Shown piece by piece: positions 41,536-52,288 of a stretch of DNA of 64,000 nucleotides. The stretch's first letter is position 1. Each line of letters opens with the position of its first letter. Both the position numbers and the translations under genes were made by a program. The stretch is taken from assembly GCA_030789695.1 (NCBI GenBank), contig CM061141.1:271901655-271965654 (forward strand), written 5' to 3'. Source of the DNA: Scilla litardierei (Eukaryota > Streptophyta > Magnoliopsida > Asparagales > Asparagaceae). The notes beneath the pieces were generated by a model. That model was not told where the DNA came from. It ran no database searches and was given only the letters and a program-made list of their open reading frames with translations.

Positions 41536-44307
41536 TCAATGCGGGTTGTTTGGCGCATATGAGATGCACCCATCAAACTTTCCGGGGAGAACGCTTGGAT
41601 TGGGAAGTTGCGGTGTCGTGTTCTCCCGCGGTGGTCTCCCGTCTCGAATAGTGTTGGGGGGAGGCTCCCCCAAGCTAGCATTTGCTCCGGTCAATGGCTT
41701 TACCGGTGATGCCGATTTCCGTACCGGAGGAGCTTTCTTTGGAGACTTTAATTTCGAGAGCTTACAGAGCTCTCGAATCCTTGCGACATCAGTGTCGCCT
41801 TCATCATCTTCAGCGTAGAGGTCGGGGGAATCATCTTTCTTCTCATCTTGGCCTAAATCCGGGCCTTCATCTAAATCTTCATCGAAAAGAGCGCCAATTG
41901 AGTGGGGGATCACCTCTTCAATCACCTCATCAAGGAGGTCCATGTAGTCAAGTTCCTCGTGGTAAGGCATGTGCTTCATAGCCTTAGGAATGTGGAGCTC
42001 CACCTCGATGTTGCCGACGTTTAAAGTTAGGGTACCTTCGCGCACGTCAACAATTACTCTGGCGGTGGCGAGGAACGGACGTCCAAGTATCAATGACGTA
42101 TCTCCCTCCTCCTTAACGTCCATGATCACGAAGTCACATGGCAAGCATATTCCACCCGGGACTTGTAGCGGGATGTCTTCGGCGATCCCCACCGGCCTTG
42201 TTATCCGTCCATCGGCTAATTGAATGCGCATGTCGGTAGGTTTCAACTTTGTCCCGGTGTTTAGCCTTAAGAACATGGAGAGAGGCATGAGGCTCACACT
42301 AGCCCCTAGATCAACCAACGCCTTTTGAAGAGGGACGCCGCCCAAGGTGCAAGGAATCCGAAAACTCCCCGGATCTTTAAATTTTGCCGGCTCCTTCTCT
42401 CTCTTGGTGAACCAAGAGCCCTCCTCGGCTAGCATAATCTTCTCCTTCCTCTTTCTCCCCGAAATCAAATCCTTTAAGAATTTAGCATATGTGGGGATTT
42501 CCACGATGGCGTCGAGGAAGGGAATGTTAAGGCTAACTCCTCTAAGATACTCGAGAAACTTCGCTAGCCTTTTCTCCATTTTCGCTCTAGCAAGCCTTTG
42601 GGGGAATGGGACCGGGGGCATGAAGCGCCTTTCCTCAATCAATTGTTCCGCTCTAGATTTCTCCTTTTCTTGTGGCTCTTTCTCCTTATCATCTTCAACT
42701 ACCGGCTCAATTGGATCCAAGCTTTCCTCCACGGGCTCCTCGGTAGGAATCATGGCGGGGGTGGTATCCTTTCCGCCTCTAGTGGTAACGGCAACTACGA
42801 CATTGATGTGGCCGGTGTTGCCCCGTGGGTTTTGTTCGGGTTGCGTCGGCAATCGTTGAGTGTTCCGATTGAGCAACGCCAATTGCTCCGATATTTGAGC
42901 CACAACGGTATTAAGGGAGTCTTGCCCCGCCTTCAAGGTAGCATTTACCTTATTTTGCTCGACCATGAACGCCTCCACTCTAGTTTCGAAGTCGGATCGT
43001 TGTTGAGCTTGAGGAGGGTTTTGATTTTGATTCCTCCACCCTTGGTTGTATCCGGGCGGCCTATATGGTGGAACTTGTTGCTTCGGTTGAAAATTTTGTT
43101 GAATAGGCCCCCTCGGTGGATAGTTTTGTTGTTGGGGTGGTGGTGGTCGAGCTTGTTGAGGTGGTGGTTGTGGCGGGTTCAAAGCTCCTTCATTGTTGGC
43201 GTAGGAGAATCCGGGATGATTTCTTGCGGCCGGATTGGCCCAATATCCTTGGTTCCCCGCGACATATTGTACTTGCTCCAAGGATCCTTCTCCTTGCTCT
43301 CCTCCCACGTACATGGCTTGAGATTGGTCTTGCCAATCACACATTTGGTTAGTCGGTGCGGAGGTGGATGGGGCTCCTTGGGGCTCCGTGATAAACTTCT
43401 CCACTCTCTCCACTACCTTGTGGAGAGAATCAAACTTGCTCGTAAGCTCCGCTACGGCCTTCGCCTCGTAGATGCTAGTTTGCTTTAAGGAGGACGTGGA
43501 GTGTCCTCGCTCATCGCCCCATTGTTGATTATTTGAGGCCATCTCCTCAATTAGGGCCGTAGCTTCCTCGGGAGTCTTTGACAAGATAGCACCATTCGCT
43601 GCGGCATCAATAATTTGTTTGGTCCCCGGTTGGAGACCGTTGTAGAAGCTATGAACTAACTCCCAGTCTTCAATGCTATGATGCGGGCATTGATGCTGCA
43701 AATCCTTAAAACGCTCCCAAGCTTCATAGAGCGTCTCCTGTGGTCCTTGCTTGAAGGACATGAGAGCGCTCCGGATCTTCACCGTCTTGGATGGCGGATA
43801 GAACTTGTCAATAAATGCACTCGCCAACTCGTCCCAAGAGGTGAAAACTCCGTCAGCCTGCGTCCTCAACCAATAGAGTGCCTTGTCCTTTAGCGTGAAG
43901 GGGAAGAGACGCAGTCTGATGGCATCGATGGAGACCCCCGGCATCTGAAATGTGGCGCACTTCGACAAGAATAATTGGATGTGGTAGTGGGGGTTCTCAT
44001 GGGCGTTCCCATGAAATGGGTCTTGTTGCATCAAAACCACCAATCCAGTCTTTAGCTCGAAGTTCTTGTCAGCCGCCAACTCCGGCACGGCAATGGATGA
44101 GGTAGTAGAAGAGGTCTTAGGCCGAAGCCTATCTCGAATAGAAATTAGCCTCGCCATCCTTGCCGCCAATTGTTCAGGAGTTTCCGGGTTGGTCATAAAC
44201 CGCCCTTCCGGATTTTGTCTCCTTTCCGCTCTAAGTCTCCGCGCGGTACGTTCAATCTCGGAATCAAATAATAAAGCTTCAGGGTCCGCCGTAGATCTTG
44301 TGTACAT
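41536..44307 (-). CDS. Gag-protease of element A (Athila-like)
   Basis: 923 uninterrupted residues, the same length as in element B. The same domains occur in order: gag domain about 85-260, Pro/Gln linker, pre-protease motif, protease with ALVDLGASVSLMP and ILGRPFL, and a Lys/Pro-rich end. The CCHC knuckle is missing here too (MCDWQDQSQ). Differences from B are scattered single residues plus changes in the acidic tail (for example DLDEGPDLGQDEKKDD). The gene lies 156 bp inside the 5' LTR. Both copies being open after about 1% LTR divergence fits recent activity; with no polymerase in the element, mobilisation in trans must be assumed. Confidence 0.88.
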   Translation of the reverse strand: MYTRSTADPEALLFDSEIERTARRLRAERRQNPEGRFMTNPETPEQLAARMARLISIRDRLRPKTSSTTSSIAVPELAADKNFELKTGLVVLMQQDPFHGNAHENPHYHIQLFLSKCATFQMPGVSIDAIRLRLFPFTLKDKALYWLRTQADGVFTSWDELASAFIDKFYPPSKTVKIRSALMSFKQGPQETLYEAWERFKDLQHQCPHHSIEDWELVHSFYNGLQPGTKQIIDAAANGAILSKTPEEATALIEEMASNNQQWGDERGHSTSSLKQTSIYEAKAVAELTSKFDSLHKVVERVEKFITEPQGAPSTSAPTNQMCDWQDQSQAMYVGGEQGEGSLEQVQYVAGNQGYWANPAARNHPGFSYANNEGALNPPQPPPQQARPPPPQQQNYPPRGPIQQNFQPKQQVPPYRPPGYNQGWRNQNQNPPQAQQRSDFETRVEAFMVEQNKVNATLKAGQDSLNTVVAQISEQLALLNRNTQRLPTQPEQNPRGNTGHINVVVAVTTRGGKDTTPAMIPTEEPVEESLDPIEPVVEDDKEKEPQEKEKSRAEQLIEERRFMPPVPFPQRLARAKMEKRLAKFLEYLRGVSLNIPFLDAIVEIPTYAKFLKDLISGRKRKEKIMLAEEGSWFTKREKEPAKFKDPGSFRIPCTLGGVPLQKALVDLGASVSLMPLSMFLRLNTGTKLKPTDMRIQLADGRITRPVGIAEDIPLQVPGGICLPCDFVIMDVKEEGDTSLILGRPFLATARVIVDVREGTLTLNVGNIEVELHIPKAMKHMPYHEELDYMDLLDEVIEEVIPHSIGALFDEDLDEGPDLGQDEKKDDSPDLYAEDDEGDTDVARIRELCKLSKLKSPKKAPPVRKSASPVKPLTGANASLGEPPPNTIRDGRPPRENTTPQLPNPSVLPGKFDGCISYAPNNPH

Positions 44308-44439
44308 GCACAGTGAAAACAGAGTTTCAAAGAAATGATTAGTACCGTGGAAGGGTTAGGTAAGAAATAAGAAATAAAAATAATGATAATAATAAAAAAA
44401 AGAAATAGCTAGGGTGAGAAAGAATCAAACGCAATCGCC

Positions 44440-44457
44440 TCCCCGGCAACGGCGCCA
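44440..44457 (-). other. Primer-binding site of element A (tRNA-Asp)
   Basis: The minus strand reads TGGCGCCGTTGCCGGGGA, the site used by Athila/Tat elements for tRNA-Asp. It begins seven bases inside the LTR. Confidence 0.85.
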
Positions 44458-44463
44458 AAAACT

Positions 44464-46277
44464 TGATCGCTCCGGGATGTGACCCAAAGAACGGTTGTAG
44501 TTTTACCGCAAGCGCACGGTATAGCAGCAAGCGGGTTATCGAACACAGGGAGGACGAATGACCGTGCTTGTTCAAATCAACCTGGCTATTTAAGAGAGAA
44601 ATTTGCCTTTGGCGATCCTGTCACAATCGTCAGACAAAAATGCGGAAATATCAAATCAAATAAAGAACGTCTAGGGAATGGGGAATCCCTGCTACTCACC
44701 GTATTTCATAAATGCGGTTTATCGGTATCAAAATTGCTTGAATGAGAATTTGGATGAACTAGTTACAACTGAATGTAGAACCAAGCTCACGCTCTCGCGC
44801 TGTTGCCGGTCTATAGCTATCCTAGGTTTGGGTCCAATCTCTTGCAAACCCTAGCCTAGGGAAGCTAGCATTAGGATCAACATCATCGTCCAATCGCGCA
44901 CCGAGCCCAATCTCTTGCAAACTCGGTCCACGACCTAGATTGGGATAGTTCCTGCCCGTCCAATCTCTTGCAAACGGGTATTGACACGGAATTGCAACCG
45001 GAAATCCTAGTATCGGTCCAATCTCTTGCAAACCGATGCTTCGAAAATCCGACTCCAACCCAATTCGGATTTCTAGGGTTTCCTATCAATTTGGGATCCA
45101 ATCTCTTGCAAATCCCAATTGATATGAATACCTAGCCATCCGTAGTAAATTGATCCCAATCTAATCCCTAATAACAATTCTAGCACAATTTCTACCAATT
45201 CATCACAAATATGAAAATGTGCTTATAGGGTTCATCCCCACGCCCCAAGACGTGGAGACTACTCACAAATCATAGCAAGATCACAAAAATAATCGTTGAA
45301 ATATGCAATGGAATTCATCACAATATTGAGATAAGCAATAAAAATAGAATTTTTAAGGAAAAGAGATGCAAACCAATGGAGTTCTTCAATTAATCCAACA
45401 AAATTCCAATCTTTGTCTCCTCTCCAATCACAAGAATAAAGCTAAAAACTAATCTAAAAAGCTGCAAAAAATCTAAGAGAGAGGCTCTCAAAACTAGGGT
45501 AAAAACATGGTTTAAATAGCCCTCAAAATCGTCCAAAAAATGTGACCAAAATACCCCTGCACAGCCTGTTTTCCGCAGTTTTCGCTACAAGCAGCGCATC
45601 GCACTCGGCCGAGTGACAAAAGTCGCTCGGCCGAGTGAAAACCCTGTAATTTTCCAGTAAGTCGGGGCTTTCAGGGGTCTCTATTTCGGGGGCGGCTCGG
45701 CCGAGTGAGTTGTCGTCACTCGGCCGATGGCTTCATAGTACTCGGGCGGACGGGATTAACCACTCGGCCGAGTGGGTCTTCTGAAGTTCAGGCAGCCGAA
45801 AAACAGTAACTTGGATGTTTTGGAAGGGCTTCGTCTGGGCGCCACTCGGGCGGACGGGGTCTCGTCACTCGGCCGATGTGGTCTTCAGTGCTCGGCCGAG
45901 TGCACACATAAATCGTGTCTGTTCTGGTCGGCCGAGCAGTGTCTCGCTGGTCGGCCGAGTGGCTCCTCCACTCGGCCGAGTGGGATACAAAAAATGCCCA
46001 ATCTGCTTATTTTGGCCTCCTCGTCGCTCCTGCGACGTCCGTTCTTCTTCCGCTCCTCTCCAACAGCAAAATACCCCTCGGGGAGGTCGTTGGTGACCGT
46101 CTAGAGTAAGCGCATCTCGAGATCACTCCAAATCGCGCCAAATCACCTGAAATGCGACAAAAACAACAAATCGTGAAAAGCATCGCAATATCGTCGATAT
46201 ATCGTGAAAAACATGATTTGGGCGATCTAAATGGCATGCAAATATGCGGAAAAAGGGTGTAAAATAAGGAGTGATCA
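44464..46277 (-). repeat. 5' LTR of element A
   Basis: Partner of 22479-24292. Hairpin array 44821-45124, TATA box 45511-45520, U3 palindrome cluster about 45602-45984. In the first unit of the array all five loops have the standard sequence. Confidence 0.9.
44821..45124 (-). other. Five-hairpin array, shared loop (element A 5' LTR)
   Basis: H1 44821-44860 through H5 45084-45124, with stems as in the 3' LTR. This copy lies in the LTR that would be transcribed into the 5' leader. Confidence 0.8.
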
Positions 46278-46282
46278 ATAGA

Positions 46283-46698
46283 CCTTGAGGGATGGAGGCG
46301 TACGAGCTCATAGCTCAGCCTTATCAACCTGTCATGGACTTGGGATGTGCGTACTTGTAGCTTAGGGGTGATGTATGCTTTGTCCTGCCTTGTAGGGCAA
46401 AAGCTCGCTCGGGAAGCCTCGGCATTCCTCGGTGTGCAGACATGAAAATTTAGCCTGCAAAATATGTAAGTGGAAATATGAGTGCCGCAAAGTTTACTCA
46501 CAAGGTTGGGGCGGAAGCCCGGCATGTTCGGATGGCGAACCATCTCCTTGTCTGCTTGAAAGTGGGTGGAATGGTCCTCGATCAGGGGGTCTGGAAAGGA
46601 CGGGAGTTATTTTGAAAAGCCCGCCCACCGTTTCATTGCCATCATTTTGATTAGAAGGCAGGTGAATATCGAAGCAACCCAGCCATCTAGCAGGTGAC
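46283..46698 (+). mobile_element. Continuation of the old PF04195-type element after element A
   Basis: It resumes the host sequence at 22478. The block at 46593-46650 (CGGGAGTTATTTTGAAAAGC, CCGCCCACCGTTTCATTGCC) matches 19464-19520, so leader-type DNA of the same family is here, on the same strand. It ends where the Athila LTR begins. Confidence 0.5.
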
Positions 46699-47605
46699 TG
46701 ATTCGGGTTCAATATTACATATTTAACCCCCCATTTAGCCCTATTTTGTGCTCATGTGATGCTACAATGTTCTTTAACTCATACGTATTTTGTACACAAT
46801 TATTTATTAGAGAAAACACTCTATTTGAGTACAAAACAGTAATTAACAGAGTATTTCTGCAATTCTTATATTTTTCCTAGCTTGGTCTCTATCTCACGAT
46901 TCCAACGACTATTTATTTGTATTTTTCTGAGATCTGTGCTAATTACTGTGTATTTTTGAATGCAGAATACCAATTAAAGGGGGAAATACGCACGAAATAT
47001 GGCAGAAAATACGAAATACGGGCCACGTGGCCAAATCGTGGCCGCGCAATCTTCATCTGACGGCCCAGATCAGAGTAATCCGATTTCTAATTCAAATTCT
47101 GAGCGGGCGAAATATCGACCGTTCGATTCAGATCGAACAACTCCTATCTCCCCGTCCTCGTATTCGAAGAGCAGCCACGTGGCAGCATCGCACGCTTCCC
47201 CGCTCGAATCGAACGGTCCAGGTGACGAGATGAAAAGGGGCGACGTGGCTCGATTTGAGCCATCCATCCTGAATCCAACGGTGATCTGAAGCGACGGAGA
47301 GCGGGCGACATGGCGTTCCGTGAGCCTTCCGATCAAGATCCAACGGTCGACATCAACTCCGCACGCGATTCAGATTCGATTTCATCCCGGCTGTCCGATC
47401 AAGATTCGACGGTCGAGATTCCACCCGAAGCGAAGTCGGTCGAGATCGAAGAAACGGGCGTGGATCCGACATCTTGGGACACGTGGCTTCACGAGGATTA
47501 ATCCCGCTTGATCATACGACGGAGAATTGCGCCGACGTCACGGATCGGGTTCGGGTGCTATCGGGTGCGGATTTTGAACCCGTTAGCAACTTAAACCCGC
47601 AATGC

Positions 47606-47618
47606 CTATTATTTAAGC
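47606..47618 (+). promoter_or_regulatory. TATA-like box of the Athila LTR
   Basis: CTATTATTTAAGC, about 390 bp upstream of the hairpin array; the start site is expected near 47645. Confidence 0.4.
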
Positions 47619-48011
47619 GTATTCTAGGGTTTTTGGGCGTATTATTGGCGTATTGGAGCACCTAGGAGCCGATTTTCCTCTCTGAAAAATTCTGTAAATT
47701 TCCAGAGGCTGTTCTTCAGTTTTCCAGAGAGTTTGGAGTCTAAAAGTGGAGATTTGGTGATATTTTCTTAAACTCATACCCCTTATTTGGGTGTTTTTCA
47801 TCGTATTTTGAACTATATTTGATTGTATTGTGTAGAACCATGCTATATATGATGAAATCTCTGTTTATTTTCAGTATGAGTAGCTAAATTTCTATTGTGC
47901 ATGGTATGGCGTAGTTAGGAGATGTGATTCGTATTCGTTTGGTTGTATTATTGCGCTAAAATTGCATGTCGATAAAGTTGTGATCTTTAGCTTAAAAATC
48001 CACTTTTTCAT

Positions 48012-48188
48012 ATTCCAAAAGAATTGATTTAGTTGATGATCGCCCCACAAGGGTGAGTTTTTGATCTCTCCAAAAGAGAGCTTCATATCTTATTTCAAAG
48101 ATTATAACTTTAGCGACAATATTATTGAAATTTGTGCTTGAACCCCCAAAAGGGTATATTCCGATGAATTGCTCCCAAAAGGAGAATT
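48012..48188 (+). other. Hairpin array with CAAAA loops in the Athila leader
   Basis: Five hairpins on the sense strand: ATTC-CAAAA-GAAT (48012-48024), TCGCCC-CACAA-GGGTGA with one G-U pair (48040-48056), CTCTC-CAAAA-GAGAG (48066-48080), ACCC-CCAAAA-GGGT (48142-48155), CTCC-CAAAA-GGAG extended by AATT/AATT past a bulged G (48167-48188). Loops are alike, stems are unrelated. A sixth, ATCTT/AAGAT (48087-48102), has a different loop. Confidence 0.65.
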
Positions 48189-48809
48189 TATTGAGTTATA
48201 ATAAACCAACCAAATAAATACTTGTAACGACCACTTTTCGTTGTACTTTGTTCGTGCACGTGTTTTTGGCCGTGCACGTGTTTATTTTAGACTTTGAATG
48301 TTTGCGAACACTTTTGTGCGATATGCCGTTGTGAACGTCTCTGAGAGTATTAAATAGTGGCACTAATTTGGAACAACATTTCTCGAGTCGTTTTCCCACA
48401 ATTTAATCTTATTCGATGAGACGTTGCGATTTTCACTTTCGACCGGAGACGTTTCTATTTTTAGTTTTGTCGTCCGACATCGAAATTGAGATCCGTCTTC
48501 TTAGTTAGCTCACTATCGTCGTCACAATCACCACGATATTTATTTTATAATTTTTGGAGTTTATTTGACCACTTTTATATTTTTAGCAAGGTTTAAAATA
48601 TTTTTAAAAGTAAGGTTTTAAATTATTTTCGGCCCAACAAAATTTTATTACGTTTTAAATACTTCCAAATATTTTTGAGCCAAATCTCAGCTCATTTGGA
48701 TCGCAGCAAATCCTTGTGTGAGTTGGAGAGGGTGAGATTTGAATTTTAAATTATTTTAAACTCCTAATCCCATTAGGATTAGCCCTAGACCAAGTCAACC
48801 CATCTACAC

Positions 48810-48817
48810 TATATAAA
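48810..48817 (+). promoter_or_regulatory. TATA box of the Tekay-like LTR
   Basis: CACTATATAAACAACC; the start site is expected near 48840-48845. The truncated 3' LTR lacks it. Confidence 0.65.
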
Positions 48818-48881
48818 CAACCTTTAGGAAGACCTATTTTCACAAGAAAATAACCCTAGCCGCTTCCAAAACTCAAATTTG

Positions 48882-48906
48882 ACGTTGCGACGTATCGTCG
48901 CAACGT
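48882..48906 (+). other. Perfect 11-bp inverted repeat in the Tekay-like leader
   Basis: ACGTTGCGACG, TAT, CGTCGCAACGT, about 40 bases after the expected start site. A second strong hairpin, ACCGAGAG/CTCTCGGT, lies near 49028-49047. Confidence 0.7.
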
Positions 48907-49958
48907 TGTGACGAACTTCCCCCGCACGACCGACGGAAACAGGCCAATAACCCCGCTCCGACCGAAGCCCCGCCCCGCACCAAGCCCGCTCCGCACCGCT
49001 GTACAGCCGCCCGCCCCGTTCGCCCGCCCCGACCGAGAGAAGCTCTCGGTCTGACCGAGAGCTTGGCCCGCTCACGCCCGCATCCCCGCTCCGCACCATC
49101 ACCGCTCTGTCGCCCCGCCTCCGCTCGTGTCTGACCGAGCGGATCGCCCGCACCGACCGACGTTGCAACGTTGCAACCCCCGCATCCAAGGCGCCCGACC
49201 GATCGTTCCCTCCGCACCGACCGAGAGCCCGACCCCGCACCGACCCGCTGCGCCGTGCTAGGCCGTTCCCAGTGCCCGACCGAGAGGATCTCCCGCATTG
49301 GCTGTGTACGACCGAGAGCCACTCGTCGCAACCCCGCACCCGTCGCACCACTTGCCACCGTGGGCCCCCCAAGTTCTCCAGAGGTATTGTGGGTCCCCCA
49401 TAGGTCCCTAGGACTACTGTGGGCCCCACCTAGGTGCTTGCTCTTCGAGGAATTGCAGCGTACGACGTTGCGACACGTCGTAGCCCGTCGTCGCACGTGC
49501 TAGCTTTGGAATCTGGAATCGTTGCTCCGGTTGATTGCTCTAAACTTTTCAGCGAGGAATCTAATTGGAATCTGGACTTGGAGCACGATCTTTTATTCCA
49601 ACCCCTGGCGTCGCTACCCGACGCCAGTGTAGCTTTCGCGTCCCGTTAAGGTAACGCTTTGGACCCCTAGGACCCCCAACCCAATGCATGCTAATCAAGA
49701 CTAAAATCAGTATTTTTAAAGTATTTTAAAAGTTTTAGAACTCACTAATCAAGATTAATAAAACAGATGTAGGCCGGTGGACTTGAGCACGTAGGATATC
49801 GTGACTTTGGACTCGTTGTACGATGTTACTCAGAAGTGATACTTGCAGGCAAGTGAAACTTGCCAACTCTTGTGTAGGGCCATGTTTTTAGGCCACTTCC
49901 TTGCTTTTAGCGTAAAAGAGACTAGTCAGTGAAATGATAGCTGGCTAGACGCCTACTT

Positions 49959-50025
49959 GATCTAGTTTGACAACGAAACTAGATCCGTCACCTAAATTGA
50001 TCTAGCTTGACAACGAAGCTAGATC
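49959..50025 (+). other. Two 10-bp hairpins with one shared loop GACAACG
   Basis: GATCTAGTTT-GACAACG-AAACTAGATC (49959-49985) and GATCTAGCTT-GACAACG-AAGCTAGATC (49999-50025). The single stem difference is compensated on the other side (T-A against C-G). Both are repeated in the 3' LTR (about 56457-56523). Confidence 0.75.
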
Positions 50026-51051
50026 CAACTCTTTAAACTTGTTAATCATGCATACTAAACTGTCACGTTTACTTTCCTTACATGTACGCTTTACTACTTG
50101 CCATGTCATGTCATCCATGCATTAAATGTCGCATTCGTAGCACACGCTACAATACTTGTACTTGTACTTCCTTGTCCGGCTAGGTGCACCCCTATGCCAT
50201 ACTTGTTAAAAACACTTCCTGGCTCGTGATCCAGAAGCGAGCATTCCATGTTCGGGGGTAAGGCCCTGGCTCGATACACGTGGAGGGGTAGGGATAAACG
50301 GTCACTTGAGCTTAGGAGTTGGCCCGCACAGCCACTCTAGCCAAAAGGCGGAATCTCTGTGCACGAGGTGCTTACTTTACTTGTCTTGTACTAGTGAGTG
50401 TTACTTGTAAAACTTGACATCCATGCCATGCTCGTACTTTACTTTACTTTACTTTACCTGTTGCACTCATACTTTAACTGCCATGTCATCGCATCATGCT
50501 AGAACTGCTAGGTTGCTTTACTTTTACCTTCTTTCAGTTTCCTTGCACAAGTCTCTTATAGACTTGCTGACATGTGCCCCTTGCTCTTTTGGGTGTCACA
50601 TGTTAGACCCTGAGCCAGAGACAGTTGTTGAGGACGAGGTGTTTGCTGACGCTGAGCCTGAGCCTACGTTCGTCGAGGAGTTCGTGGACACCGGAGACCA
50701 GTCTTAGAGACTGTTTGAGTTGTTTTTGCTTTAGGTTGCTGTTAGATGTCAGTGCTTGCACCATTACTTTGTTTTCGTACTTTGTACTTTTGTTGGCCAT
50801 GCTGGGGCCTCTTTTAGACTCTTTTATTTTGAGCCTGGTGGCTTTTCTGCGATGTTGAAATTTATTACTATGGATATTCTGAGATTTATTCTTTGTCTCA
50901 TTTCCTTATTATTATCTTTGTTTCGTTTCGCATTGCAAGGACCTGCAGTTTAAAGTAATTGACGCTTATCGGACTTGCAGCTTTGAAGCTTCAAGTCTGA
51001 GCGGACCTTCTCACGCTTCGCCTCCACGTTTTTAGGAAGCGGGGCGTGACA

Positions 51052-51198
51052 GGTTTTGCTGGTGGCCCATACAGGTCAGGTCTTGCAATTGTGAATTAAC
51101 GGAACAACGATATTAACGGAATGTCCATTAAATAAATTGCAACATCCAAGTCATTAAGCTTTGAGTCTAATTTGTTTGTTCGTTTTCTATGTCATTAG
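51052..51198 (+). mobile_element. Leader between LTR and gag, Tekay-like element
   Basis: It starts GGTTTTGCTGGTGGCCCATA. No standard initiator-Met primer site (TGGTATCAGAGC) follows the LTR. GCTGGTGGCCCATAC may be a different or decayed site. Confidence 0.45.
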
Positions 51199-52288
51199 AT
51201 GGCTGGACGACGACAGACCTGATCTGGCAGTGGGCCCAATCGTGCTGAGGTACCGGATAGAGAGCCCACCAATGCTGAGATCATGAGGATGATGCATCAG
51301 ATGATGCAGGTGCAGTAGGGCATGCTCCAGACCACTCAGAGTGCTCCTCGCCACGAGCCAGGAGCGAAGCAGTTTCGGGAGCTGGGCCCGACTTACTTTG
51401 ATGGATCCGAGGGACCGTTGGCTGCAGAGGAGTGGATCAGGAATACCGAGGATAATCTGAAGATGTCGAAGGTCAACCCGGCTGGATGGGTTGATCTGGT
51501 GAAGAAGCAGCTTAAGGATAATGCCCGAAATTAGTGGGATGCAGAGGAGGATTTGTTGGTAAGCCCTATACCTTGGGCTACTTTCAAGTCTAGGTTCGAT
51601 GAGGAGTACTTCCCGAAGGCTGCCAGGAGGGAGATGTTGCAGCGCTTCATTGAGCTGAAGCAGGGGAATCTGACGGTGGACCAGTACCACCAGGAGTTTA
51701 CTAGGCTGAGTCGCTTCGCGCCGAAGATGGTAGATGATGCTGAGGAGAAGGCTCAGAGGTTTCTGCAGGGTCTTTCCCTAGACTTGCAGAGCCTGATGTC
51801 TACGACGGATATGGAGTCATATCAGAAGTTGCTGGTAGCTGCTCGGAGACAGAAGCTGATTGCGAGGCAGAAGAGAGGACAGATTTCTGGAGCTGGGAAG
51901 AGGCCTGTGGAGCAGATCAGAGGAGTGATTAGGCCTGGGACCAGGCCTAATCAGCCAGTGCAGTTCAAGAGGCCAGGTGGGCCTACTCAGAAGACTTGCC
52001 ATTTCTGTGGCAAGACCGGGCATATCAAGGATCAGTGTAGGAAGATGTTGGGACAGTGCCTGGTTTGTGGAGATCCTACTCATGCTATGAAGGAGTGCCC
52101 GAAGTCTAAGCTACCTTGGAAGGAACCCGTTGTCGCTTAGCCGTTGCAGCAGAGAGCACCTGTACCTGAAGGTCGTGGAGCACCCCTCGCTCCACAGAGG
52201 CAGGCTTTTCAGCAGGCCATGCAGCCGAGGAGGCAGGCTTACCTGATGACGGCAGTGGAGAGCGAGGCTATGGATGAGGTTATCGCAG

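Larger units (their letters stand above)
22479..46277 (-). mobile_element. Element A: non-autonomous Athila-like LTR retrotransposon, split by element B
   Basis: Two 1814-bp LTRs (44464-46277 is 5', 22479-24292 is 3') are flanked by a perfect 5-bp duplication, ATAGA. By eye the LTRs differ at about 24 positions (1.3%). Reading on the minus strand the order is LTR, tRNA-Asp primer site, gag-protease, a spacer with a second promoter-like region, ORF2 (interrupted by element B), a long noncoding 3' region, polypurine tract, LTR. No reverse transcriptase, RNase H or integrase is present. Without element B the element is about 11.9 kb. It sits inside the older PF04195-type element. Confidence 0.9.
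46699..48222 (+). repeat. Athila 5' LTR, first part
   Basis: No gene. It contains several CCAACGGTCGA/GATCGAACGG-type phrases (47110-47440), a TATA-like box CTATTATTTAAGC (47606-47618) and a hairpin array (48012-48188). It is continued at 57551-57831. Confidence 0.55.
48223..51051 (+). repeat. 5' LTR of the Tekay-like element (2829 bp)
   Basis: Termini TGTAACGACC...GGGGCGTGACA. A TATA box TATATAAA lies at 48810-48817. The GC-rich middle (48870-49400) has many GACCGAG repeats; ACTTT repeats lie near 50436-50458. The short frames in this LTR recur in the other LTR but show no domain. Confidence 0.8.

Noticed and set aside
26299..46277. Tandem LTR-sharing array formed by unequal recombination
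   Set aside because: Both LTR pairs have their own perfect five-base target duplication, and A's ORF2 continues across B, which fits nesting.
48824..49496. Two overlapping minus-strand frames of about 200 codons in the Tekay-like LTR
   Set aside because: Arg/Gly-rich translations of GACCGAG repeats, broken in the other LTR; no domain.
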